Shown piece after piece: positions 1 to 10,908 of a stretch of DNA of 64,000 nucleotides. Numbering within the stretch: position 1 is the stretch's first letter; the number at the start of each line of letters is the position of its first letter. Source of the DNA: Monoplex corrugatus (Eukaryota > Mollusca > Gastropoda > Littorinimorpha > Ranellidae); contig JAPXFY010000013.1 of assembly GCA_030674185.1 (NCBI GenBank), forward strand, positions 51,239,067-51,303,066, in the 5' to 3' direction. The notes beneath the pieces are model-generated. The model worked only from the letters and a program-made list of their open reading frames with translations, did no database searches and was not told the origin of the DNA. The translations under genes were made by a program, and so were the position numbers.

Positions 1-662
1 CTACAGATAGTATATCTTGTACACAAAATATTTAAGAGATAAAACTGATGGGTAGACTGTAATGTTTGCAAGCAATACCTTTGAAAATGATGATACAAGA
101 GGCACAACATGATTATGTTTAATACAGGTAATAAGTACTTGCTGACTCAATATTGAGGTCTTTGTTCAATTTTTCAATGGGTCATTGCTACAAATATTGT
201 GGATGTTAATACATGACAGATGACTGCTACAATCAAGTCCTGCTCACAAGAAACCTTTCACTTGTTTGTATACATTCTTCTCAAACATGAGTAACAACAT
301 GCTAATTCCACTGGCATGCAAGAGAATACACACCAAACAAAAAATATGCCACAAACTGGCTATGTATTAATCTACAGTCCTTCCATCACATACAAAATCT
401 CCTTACATTCAACTTTTTGGAGCAAGTAATTATCCATGTAATACACAATTGCGCTGTTTCAAAATATCCTATTTACAAATGAAATTTAAAATGACAGCAA
501 CAGATACACAATGCCAAGTTTTCAGCCAGTATGGAAATTGAATTGATCATTTATACCTTTTCCACATGATTCGTCCTCTTTTGCAATGACACAGGCAAGA
601 TTCACTTGATGGGCTAAAGCTAACGGCTTTAATATGCCACATACATTAAACTCCCAACCCAC

Positions 663-690
<28 letters not shown>
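663..690 (+). repeat. poly-A run
   Basis: 28 A. The flanking 1-660 is AT-rich without recognisable genes or repeats. Confidence 0.95.
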
Positions 691-693
<3 letters not shown>

Positions 694-884
694 CACAAAA
701 CAGACTGCAGCCAAGAAGTAAAGCTAAGTCCTCAATACTTGTGAACTGATTGCTCTTATGTGTAATGACTAGGCCACTGAAAGTCGTAAAAAAACGCACT
801 ATACTGCTTTCCTTACACATTGTCATTTTCACAACTGTTGGCCGCCAAGGAATCACAATCTCTGCCTTCACTTTATATCCTGTT

Positions 885-1225
885 CTGATCAGCGAGACAG
901 TCAAATGGGCAAGATGTTGGACATCCAACTGGAAGGTGTGGGTTTGATCCTGCCTGGGTACCTCCAGCCTGGTGGGTAAAGGACGGAGATGTTTCTGATC
1001 TCCCTGGTCAACATGTGTGCGGACCTATTGGTGCCTAAACCCCCTTCGTGTGTATACATAAACGCATAACATCAAGTACACACTTTAAAGATCATGTAAG
1101 CCATGTCTTGTGTTTGATGGCTTAATATAAATATGGAATCACCCAGCATGCACACCCACCAAAGATGGAGTATGCAGACTGTGCAACACTGTACTGCCTA
1201 CACAGTACAAACAAAACAAAACAAA
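885..1225 (+). mobile_element. SINE-like repeat, family S
   Basis: The B-box-like GGTTTGATCCTGCCTGG is followed by a body shared with 9861-10195 and 44540-44875: TGTGTGCGGACCTA..., ATTAAAG-like, CATGTAAGCCATGTC, then CACACCCACCAAAGATGGAG and TACTGCCTACACAGT. It ends near AAACAAAACAAAAC. Confidence 0.75.
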
Positions 1226-1499
1226 TTGGAACACACACAAAAATATATGACACAACTGACTGAAATTCAAGACTCAAGGTTGCAAAAGTGACATTAAATC
1301 ACAAATGAAGATCGACTGGGTGGTGCTGTAATAAAAGCGCTGTACAATCCCTGAAACATCAATTTTACACAAAGAACAGACTAATCTGAGTAACAGAACT
1401 GCACTCACAGATGGATACTTTCCTGACTGTGAGGAAGTGCATGATCTACAAGTGAAGAGTTCTTAGGAGTCCATTTCATTCTTTGGACAGCTGTTATGG

Positions 1500-2285
1500 T
1501 GCATTATCATCATCATTACTGTTAGCATTTTATGCACTGCTGACTGCTCAGAGCCACACCAGGATTATAACCTCTCAAACGTAACTGAACACATAATGAC
1601 CCTGGAAAAAAGAAAACTGGTAAAGAAAATGAAATCCACATAGGCCTATCATTGCATTCATGCAAATAATCTAAGAATTTGCTCCTGTTGTTGGCCACTC
1701 TACCAAATTTATCACCATGGGATTAGAAAATAAACCTAAATGTAAACACATAAACATTAAAAAGTACATAAAAACATAAACACTTATCTCGCCCATCAAA
1801 CGTCAGCATCATCAAGTTCAATGGTAGCCGTCACAGGAAACACCACAACAACTCTCCCTCATTTCCTCTAGTTTGACTTTTCTGTGCTACTTTGTAGACC
1901 TTCAAACTGCAGATGTTGGTTACGTTGTTCATACAGGAGGTGGGTGGCCTGTTCGGATTTGTTCCGGTCTCAACTTGACCTTGTCAAACTGTTGCATTAT
2001 GTCTGCAATCTACAGTACCTAAAACTGACACAGGCAGTTCGCATTTCCTTAAAGCTAAAAATGCAAGTAATATATGTGCCCAATTATATATTCTGATAGA
2101 TAGAAAACTTTATATAAAACATGAAGGTGAATGGGACAGCAAGGCAGAAAATGAGAAACGAAGAGATGTCAGAAAGCAAAGATGCAAGGCAGAAACAAAG
2201 ACGTTGCAGAAAAGAAATTTCTAGCACAAAATTTCTATTGGTGGTAATATCACTTTTTCTGAAAGAGCGCAGCATTGCCACGGGA
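1500..2285 (+). repeat. dispersed repeat A, full copy with insertion
   Basis: Shares with 63455-63945: CAGGATTATAACC, GCATTCATGCAAATAATCTA, GTTGGCCACTC, GTGAATGGGACAGCAAGGCA and GAAATTTCTAGCACAAAATT, ending CTGAAAGAGC...CCACGGG. About 260 bp (1780-2040) of unrelated sequence is inserted. Unclassified; no coding frame. Confidence 0.7.
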
Positions 2286-2561
2286 GCTGATGCATGATGA
2301 GTGCAAAATATACTAACACCCTCCCTGGGTATAAATGCCTGAATTTCACATAATTCCACTGTTGCAACGAAACGCAAGGTGGTCAAGCCATTCTATAATC
2401 TCCCTTTTCATACCAAAAATAAGAACAAAAAGAACTATTCATTTCCAACACATTTTTCACTGTAAATCTCTATACATATGAGAACTAAATCAGATCTAGG
2501 ACTGCATCATTTCATTTTTTGTGGCTGCATTAGACAAAGGCACAAAATAAAGCTTTGGATA

Positions 2562-2563
<2 letters not shown>

Positions 2564-2614
<51 letters not shown>

Positions 2615-2676
2615 TGTGTGTGTGTGCGTGCGTGTGTCGTGTGCATGTGCGTGTGTGTGTGTGTGTGTGTGTGTAT
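2564..2676 (+). repeat. GT microsatellite
   Basis: Near-pure TG with a short GCGTGCGTGTGTCGTGTGCA interruption. Confidence 0.97.
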
Positions 2677-3148
2677 CCAGCCAGTTGTAACAAAATTTCA
2701 ATCATATTTTAATACAATTAAAAGGTAAAACAGAAGACCTATGCTTGCCAATGCTTAAGATTTATGCCTAGAGGTATCTGTTAAAAGGCAGAAACAAGCA
2801 GCCTCAAGTTCTTCCAAGAGATCATAAACCTTCCTAAAAAAAAAAGTGCTGATTTCAGGCATTTTTTCAAAGTCTGTCTGGGCTTGACCTTGGCACTTTG
2901 GCTTTTAGAATTACCCTTTTGTGACTCTTCAACAGTCCACAACTTTGACACTAATTTGGTAAAGATCCATCCATAAAGAGCTGAGAAACTAGTGTCCACA
3001 CATTTTTGTCTCAAATAGACAAGACAGACACACACACATATCCCTCTCTCCAGTCATATGAAATACAAGTCATCTCCCTTTTTTCAAAACAGATAATTAC
3101 AAAAAACTGCTTCTAAGAAAAAGTAACTGGCAGTGTCCTATAAATGAG

Positions 3149-3280
3149 GAAAAGTAAATACAACCTGACTTATAGTATGAATGCAATGTGTGAAGCATTT
3201 TGAAGGAGAGTTCTGGAAATATGGAAAAGTAAATACAATTTAACTTACAGTATGAATGCACTATGTGAAGTATTTTGCAG
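3149..3280 (+). repeat. 74-bp direct duplication
   Basis: GAAAAGTAAATACAA(C/T), TATAGTATGAATGCA and TGTGAAGCATTTTG recur with about 74-bp spacing and several substitutions. Confidence 0.8.
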
Positions 3281-4427
3281 ATGATCACCATTATAAAGCC
3301 TTCCTAAAAAAAACAAACAAAACAAAAAACAAAAGGATCATATATTTCACTGATAAACCAGTTGCAACAAAATCAGCCCTCGCAACCAAACAAAATGTGC
3401 AGAGCTGCCAATAATGAAATATGTTGACTTTCCAAATGGAAGACTTCACACCAGTGAGATATTCAATCAAGCTCCTTGTTGTCCGCTATCATTACAAAAA
3501 AATCAACAACTTAAACATGATATCCCAAAATTAAATTTATAACTGTTCCTTTCCAGTACACTATATGCAAAGAGAAAAAAAACTATTACATAATTACACA
3601 ACATTTCATGTCTCCTCCATGAAAAGTACTTCCATCATCTTTAATGAGAAGAAAAAATCGACCAACAGTAAAAGAAAAATACAATGCACAAGAAACTGAT
3701 GAAGACTAAAAGAAAACGGGTCATATTATTGATATGACAATATCATGTACAAGGAAAACTCGGAGACAAATTGCAGGTCATTGTACCTGAGATACGGAGA
3801 AAGTAAGCATCACAATCGCACTTCCACTGCACAAGCAAAGATTAAATTGATGTATACAGCCATCACTCCTGCCAGGAGCACAACACAAGTTCCATTGCAG
3901 CAGATCTTCTTCCTACTTATCAGAAAGCAACACTGAAATGTCGAAAAGACCACAGCCTTTTACACATGCACTACAATACACATGGGACAAATCTATTATC
4001 AAATCTGCCATGTCAAAATTATCCACAACCAGCAAATTGTGCACAGGGTTTTTATACAGCTGACATTTTTCAGCTGCTCACAACCCAGTGAATATCTCAA
4101 GGAACTAAATACATTATCACCACCATTAGTACAAAATATTGCAGACAGTGAAATACTTTTCTACTCAATGTGTATGTTATCCTGGCTACATACAGCTATG
4201 GTAGTTGTGTGACTTTAGTCCTCACAAGGCACCACAAACTGGTTCACAGATGTTGTCATACATACAGACTTTCTCCATTCAGACACATGCTGGATCTACT
4301 CTGTCTGCCCAAGATGATGCGGGATATTTCAACCATACAAAAACCAGAATTTATTATCTGTGACAGCCATATTTCACAGCAGAAAAGATCTGTGTCAGGA
4401 CACCATCATGCTGAAGTTATGTCAACT

Positions 4428-4522
4428 GTGGCTGGCTGCACAGTTTCTTGCAGTGTTCAATATGTGTTGATATATCAACAGTGGCTGGCTGCACAGTTTC
4501 TTGCAGTGTTCAATATGTGTTA
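4428..4522 (+). repeat. 53-bp direct duplication
   Basis: GTGGCTGGCTGCACAGTTTC plus TTGCAGTGTTCAATATGTGT appears twice, without differences over 40 bp, 53 bp apart. Confidence 0.9.
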
Positions 4523-5989
4523 ACACCAACACAGATTTGACTTGGACGTAACAAGCGTACATATACTCTAGTCTCACTGACGTCTGAAATTTGAAAGGTG
4601 TCAAGCTGCTGACAAATATGACAATGGCCACCAACAAGTACACACACAGCCAACATCAGCAGCTAAATGTTTGGAAGACATTGTCTGTCACTGCAATCTT
4701 TCAATGGCATGTATTTGAAGAAATGCCTCAGTCAATCAAAGTGATTATCTCTTGGTCGTGAATGGAATTGTCCTATATAGGGCATTTTACATATACCTGA
4801 AACACTCTCAGCAATGAAAAAGATACAGTATTGTTAAGGTAAATTTGAAACACTGTCAGCAGATGAAAAGTTACAGTGCTGTTAAGTGAAATGATTAATA
4901 CATGTTCAATACACAAGTCATCAAACTATCAAATTTCTATGCAATACCAGAGTCTGGTTTGTCCAGTCTTACACACACACTACAGCAGACACATACTTGT
5001 CAATATTTCCAACCATACAATATCTGTTTTTGTCTAATACATAAACCACACTACGATATGTAATGTCAAAAAAGTTTGTCACATGGAATTTGTTCGTGGC
5101 ATCCAGCCAATAGACTGCCCCAAACTACTGACTCATATAAACAATAAAGAAAGAAAATTAGCAAACAAAAACAAAAAATCAAAAAAACAATATAAACAAA
5201 AACCCCGAAACACAAAGAAAACAGCAAACAAAAATTGTTACAATGTACTGGCCTGTGATGATATTCATGTACAAAACTTTACAAACGTAAGTAGCCTACA
5301 CAGCAACTGATGTCAGATGACCCAATAAGCTGTTCACAAACCATGAACCATCTCTATCACAACATGTACTGTGAACAGCAGGACCCAGCATTTTTCAAGT
5401 CAAGTCTCAACTTACATCCCCTTCACACATGTGTTTGTGTTTTGAGAGAACAATGAACATGTTTGTGTTTTGAGAAATACTCACTAAAACACTTGTCTTG
5501 ATAGATCAGCTAATTTAGATTTAAGCTCTAACTGACTGTTATCACCAGAAAAAATAAACATTTTGTATGATACTAGCTTCCAGCTTCAGATTCATGTTTT
5601 TTGTCATTTATTTCTTTTTGTCACTGGTGAGTTTCTGTGTGACCTTTTAATTGGAAACAGAAATTATTCCACTATCTTGAAATTTCAGCAGATCAATATT
5701 TCTGACCCTGGTGCTGTAGCCTATGATTTCAGTAAAACTCAAACACAGCATCAGAGAACACACGAGTATAACAATCTCATTCTTACAGTGTTATTGGAGG
5801 CTTTGAATCTCTCTTACTCTGTGCGTTACTCACAAGCTTTAATGTCATAAGCTGTACCAGTCTTGGGGGAAGGGCATAAAGGGAGACAATTGCACAAAGG
5901 GAAGGGTGATGCAAGCTAACTGTGGTGAAGGTACACGGAGATAAGAGTTAAGTGAGTGCAACTTATGTCCACGTACCAACACAGCAGCG

Positions 5990-6182
5990 TTAACCCTTTG
6001 ATGACTGCACCCTGTCCACCAGCATTCTGTATTGCCAACCATGCTAGCAAAGCAAAAACGTAACCCTTTGACTTCCTCATCCAATCCTTCAGCTTCCTAC
6101 AGGAAGTTGACGGATAGGGTGAGGGAGTCAATGGGTTAAGTTTTTGCAGTTGGTGGGTAGGGTGCAGGAGTCAAAGGGTTAA
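5990..6182. mobile_element. piggyBac-like MITE, full copy (193 bp)
   Basis: Bounded by TTAA on both sides, with CCCTTTGA... ends in inverted order, as in piggyBac-type elements. Internally a second pair of the same ends flanks a palindrome around CACCCTATCCACCAGCTTCC. Family consensus arms are CCCTTTGACTCC(T/C). See the copies at 42791-42984 and 48515-48707. Confidence 0.85.
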
Positions 6183-6560
6183 CTGAATGGCTTATGTCGA
6201 TGTACGAACACAGCAGTGTTAAGTGAATGCAGCTTATGTCCATGTACTAACACACCTACTCATGCTATAGTTTAAAAGGAGAATGTAGAGATGTATGTAC
6301 TAGCATTGCTACTAGTGCTGGGGTATAGTAAGTAGAATATAAAAATGTATATACTGACATTGCTAATAGTGCCACAGTGTATGGTGAATGTAGAGAAGTA
6401 TGCATTAACACTGCTATAGAATAGTAAGGCGAATGCAGAGATATATATGTACTAACACTGCTACCAGTGCTAGGTGTTGTAAGGTGAATACAGAGATGTA
6501 GATACTAACAATGCTACTAATGCTAAAGGTTTTAGCACTCCAATAACACTATCAGAAAGA
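6183..6560 (+). repeat. degenerate tandem repeat, about 55-65 bp
   Basis: Recurring blocks of GAATGCAGAGATGTATGTAC plus TAACACTGCTACTAGTGCT plus GGTATAGTAAGG. About six poor units directly follow the MITE at 5990-6182. Confidence 0.75.
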
Positions 6561-7503
6561 GTACAGAAACGATCCATATCTCACAATCCAACACCAAAAT
6601 GCATGATAACAAAATTACAATCACTGGGATAATTTCTATGGCAACTATGATAATTTACTGGCAAAGTGGCTCATTTGCTACACGGCCTCTTTCCAACTCT
6701 CAACTCCATCTCCCTTCCCCAAAAGAAGGCAATAGAAAAGAAAAAAATAAAGAAAAAATAAGCAAAGTGTATGTTCTCTTTTTACACACACACACGCACA
6801 CACACAAAAAACATTCACAGGCACACACACACACTTGCACACACTCACTCACAAATCCACAGCCTCTTCAAGAGTCGTCTAGTAGTAAGTAGTATCAATA
6901 TGTGCCGAGTTGTGTCAACAATGATAACACGCTTGCTCTTTGCATTTTGACTGTCAAATCAGTGAATAACCACCAGACCTGTTTAATACCTGAACGTGCA
7001 CAGAACATTAAAGACCCACGTTACAGATTCTTATGCCATGTCAATGTTTGGTGGCTTACAGAAACACAGAAACAGCCAGCGCACACATCCCTGGAAACAG
7101 GACATCACTGCCCTAATGGTGGGGTTAAAAATGGCCATACACATGTAAATGCCCACTCATATATTTAAGTGTACGTGGGATGTGCAGCCCAGGAAAGCAA
7201 CAAAACAAACAAAAATAATGATATCTATACAAAATACAGGACAAATATCATAGTTCAAAGTATATGTAGATACACTCACACATTATATCTGAACCATGAA
7301 ATAATGTAAAACTTAAGGTATTCAGCAATTTCAAAATTTGTTAATAAACATTTGATAGAAGTCTACTATACATGGACATAATGAAATTTTAGTTGAAGAG
7401 ATCTTATTCACTTAAGTGGACTTTTTTCTACCTTCTTAATTAACCACATACATCTATATCCCTGAACGATTAAGTAGTAGTCCCTTAGCAGCAGGAATAC
7501 AAT

Positions 7504-7555
7504 TAAGCCTTTCACATTCTTATCCTGAAGGGCCAGGAAGTGAAAGAGTTAAAGT
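7504..7555. mobile_element. minimal TTAA palindrome of the MITE family
   Basis: 52 bp: TTAAGCCTTTCACATTC ... GGAAGTGAAAGAGTTAA. Only the terminal arms remain. Confidence 0.55.
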
Positions 7556-7875
7556 AAAGCAAAAACACACTGTTTCTGACAGACTGTCCACAGGCTTACC
7601 ATGTCCATGAAATCAGTTACTCCTATCGGTCAGTGATCAATTATCATGTATATCTAACCCTTTCTCAGCAGAGGTACCTTACATATCTTACAAATAATAT
7701 CATATATACAATAATTACATTTATCTTTATATATGAGTACTTTGCATCTGGTCAAGTCTGACACAACAAACAGCGCAGCTTTCCTATTTTTATCCCACAA
7801 TTTTAACATGACAATCAACATCTCACTGATCCATCTTCTGACTACTTGCTGGAACACAAGCAATGAGAAGCCCTT

Positions 7876-7881
7876 TTTATT
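7876..7881 (-). promoter_or_regulatory. candidate Homer polyadenylation signal
   Basis: First AATAAA on the minus strand after the Homer stop, about 640 nt downstream, followed by a GU-rich stretch (TTGCTTGTGTTCC). Use of this site would give a 3' UTR that includes the MITE/minisatellite at 7886-8321. Further signals exist downstream, so a longer UTR is possible. Confidence 0.35.
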
Positions 7882-7885
7882 AATC

Positions 7886-8321
7886 AATAAACCATTTCAC
7901 TCCCCCACACTATCCACCAGCTTTCTTCATTCTGTCCATCAGGTTCTTGCAGGAAGCTGATAGATAAAGTAAGGGGAAACTGATGAAAGGAAAGTAATGA
8001 ATAAGGTGAGGGAAAACTGGTGGATAGGGTGAGGGAAATTGATGGATAGGGTAGGGGACACTGGTGGATATGGTGTGGGGACACTGGTGGATAGGGTGTG
8101 GGGACACTGGTGGATAGGGTGAGGGACACTGGTGGATAGGGTGAAGGGACACTGGTGGATAGGGTGAGGGACACTGGTGGATAGGATGAGGGGACACTGG
8201 TGGATAGGGTGAGGGGACAATGGTGGATAGGGTGAGGGGAAACTAGTGGATCAGGGTCAGAGGAAACTGGCAGACAGGGTGAGCAGGACCGGTGGATAGA
8301 AGGAGTGAGTGAAAGGGTTAC
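7886..8321. repeat. MITE expanded into a 22-24 bp minisatellite
   Basis: The left end (AACCATTTCACTCC, CTATCCACCAGC) and right end (GTGAAAGGGTTA) are arms of the TTAA MITE family. Between them about a dozen units of GGGACACTGGTGGATAGGGT plus GAG replace the core. The unit is the MITE's own subterminal motif. It lies in the likely Homer 3' UTR. In the opposite strand it reads SPHPIHQCP-like in every frame. Confidence 0.88.
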
Positions 8322-8519
8322 ACTATAGTTTACGCACAACCCATACATATATACTCTTCTTTCTTACAAGCTTTCTGGACACCGAATGCTGCCACCAGCA
8401 TCTTCACCACATCTTTCATTCAGACCAGGAAAAAAACACCCTCTTTTGCTCAAAATCTATCAGCCACTTTCATTTCATCAATCACCAATTAACGCCCTGT
8501 GTTGAGAATGCAGCTGGTG

Positions 8520-8717
8520 CTAGCTGTGGGATTCTTTGCGGATGGAAGCGATGATTTGTTCGTGAAGTTCATACATGTCTGTGATCTTGGAGCCCAGTTT
8601 TTCCTGAAGGGTCAGTATCTCTCTGGACTCTGTCTCCCGACCACTGTGCGTGTCTTGCAACTGTCGCTGAAGTTCTTGGACTTTTCCCGTCAGGCCGTGG
8701 TTATCTTCTTCAAGATC
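8520..8717 (-). CDS. homer: Homer last exon: C-terminal coiled coil and stop
   Basis: 198 bp including the TAG at 8522-8520. The acceptor is tttgactttcag|GAT. The 65 codons form an uninterrupted heptad region ([40 protein letters not shown]) ending [21 protein letters not shown] sits where vertebrate Homer has its terminal zipper (KIFELTELRDNLAKLL). The C-terminal zipper drives Homer tetramerisation. Confidence 0.92.
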   Translation of the reverse strand, partial: DLEEDNHGLTGKVQELQRQLQDTHSGRETESREILTLQEKLGSKITDMYELHEQIIASIRKESHS

Positions 8718-10845
8718 CTGAAAGTCAAAGGGACCATCTTGAGTGTCTAACTGTCTGATCCGATGGCATGATAGTAACGGATAGGGAGAGGGGATTGCTT
8801 TTAAATCCAATTTAAAAATGCACCTCTTTCCCTAACAATGAATTCTACAACTACTTCTTTCCCTCAGTCGGTGTAATATATACTGTAAGGTGGTCTTTGT
8901 CGATTGTATGCATACGCCTGGTGTGTGAGTGCGCTTTGATTTGAATTGTCAAGATTTGGCACCGTATAAATACTGTAATTATTATTATTATCACAGTGAT
9001 CTGGTTCAGTGAAAGACAAAACAACACTCCCCTCAATCTCTAATCCTGCCCCCTTCCACACACACACACACACAACACACACACATATAGTGAAAAGACG
9101 TTAAATTAAAGAACGAATGAACGAACATACATACACGCACACATATACATACACACATACACACACAAACTCATACACACACACACAACATACATACACA
9201 CACACACACGCACACATATACATACACACATACACACACAAACTCATACACACACACACAATAAAGATACAAGTCTTTTTATTACCAAGAGTACATATAT
9301 GTGTCACAAGGAATTTACTGCAGGATAGTACACATTATGGTCAAGGTAAGCATCATACTTAATACAGGTCAAACTGAACAGCCTGTCTCTCCCCCTCTTC
9401 ACATATGCACATATCCACTCACGCAGATCCACTAACTTCCTTTCTCTATCACTACTACTAAATAATTTGTTGTAGAGGAATGTTGAAGACCTAAACTTTC
9501 CTTTGGGACAACATCACAAGATTGTGCCCATCTCCTTTCCCTCGCGCTTTCTGTAACCCTGAACATAATCAGGTACCCATTCACAGCTAGGTGGACTGGA
9601 AGCAGCACACACAATGTGTTTTTGAGTCAAAATGTAATCCCAGCAGTCTTGATTGGAAGGCAGAGCTCTAGCTCTATACCAACTGGGCCAATGTCACTAT
9701 ACAAACACCTAAAACATTAACCCTTTGACTCCTGCACCCTGTCCAGTGGCATCCTGCATTGTCAATTATGCTACAGGGAGCTGGTGGATAGTGTGAGGGA
9801 GTGAAAGAGTTTAGTTTTTGCAGTTTGTGGATAGGGTGCAGGAGTCAAAGGGTTAACAATACTAATACTACGGTGCCATAATCAAGTGAGTTAACCTCAG
9901 ACTTCCGACTGGAAGGTCCTGGGTTCGCTCCTGCCTAGATATCTCTGCTTTGTGGGTAAAGCAAGGAAATTTGTCAAATGTTCCAGGTCAACATGTATGC
10001 AGACCTACCAGTGCCTACACACCCTCCGCATGTATACACCTACAGAATGTCAAATATGCATGCTGAAGATTCTGTGAGTCCTGTCAGAATTCGGCACTAA
10101 TGGAAACACGAAAACATCCAACATGCACACCTACCAAAGCTGAAGTATGCAAACTGATACAGCAACATACTGCTTGCACAGTGTTGGGCAAAAACAATGA
10201 GTAAACATGCAGCTGAGAACATCAAAATGCTACCAAAAACAAACAAAAAAGCATTGAACATATTACCTGAATCCTCCTCTGAAGAGTGGTGATCTGTGTC
10301 TCTTTCAAGCCGGTATCTTCCAACTGTTTCCTGAGCTGAGAAATTTCCTGGAACAACATTTTTCTTTTTAGAATAAAGACACTAAAATTTCAATACAGTA
10401 CTTAAGTATCTTAATTTTTGTGCGTCATAGACAACATATTGTGCCATCCCTGGGTACTAGACAGAGCCAAAGCATACTCTATAAACATGTTTGTTTACCT
10501 CCTGCACATGGGGACTTCAGTCTCCCCATAAAAATTACCACTCAGACCACCAGTCAACATCTAGTGGAGGAGGAAGCAAATGTGCTGGTTGAGATGGAAT
10601 CATATCTAGAACTTCTTTCTATGTTAACAACAACAATTATAACAATCACAATAACTAAAAATTTATACAATGCAACAACCCAGGAAACAAACTCCAAAGC
10701 ACTTGGCACTTTACAGCACATAATATGCAATAAACTTAAATCGACAATGAAATCAACCACAGAAGCCTGACGTGACAAAGAACAAGAAAAGAAAACAAAA
10801 GTATAACCTCACCAAAAGAACTGTACAAGAACACATTACCAAATG

Positions 10846-10908
<63 letters not shown>

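Larger units (their letters stand above)
2700..5980. other. AT-rich non-genic stretch
   Basis: Apart from the two duplications at 3149-3280 and 4428-4522, no gene, repeat family or RNA gene is recognised. Scattered short open frames lack codon bias or motifs. It may be distal Homer 3' flank. Confidence 0.6.

Noticed and set aside
7884..8348. 154-codon Ser/Pro/His-repeat protein
   Set aside because: It is open in several frames because of the MITE-derived minisatellite.
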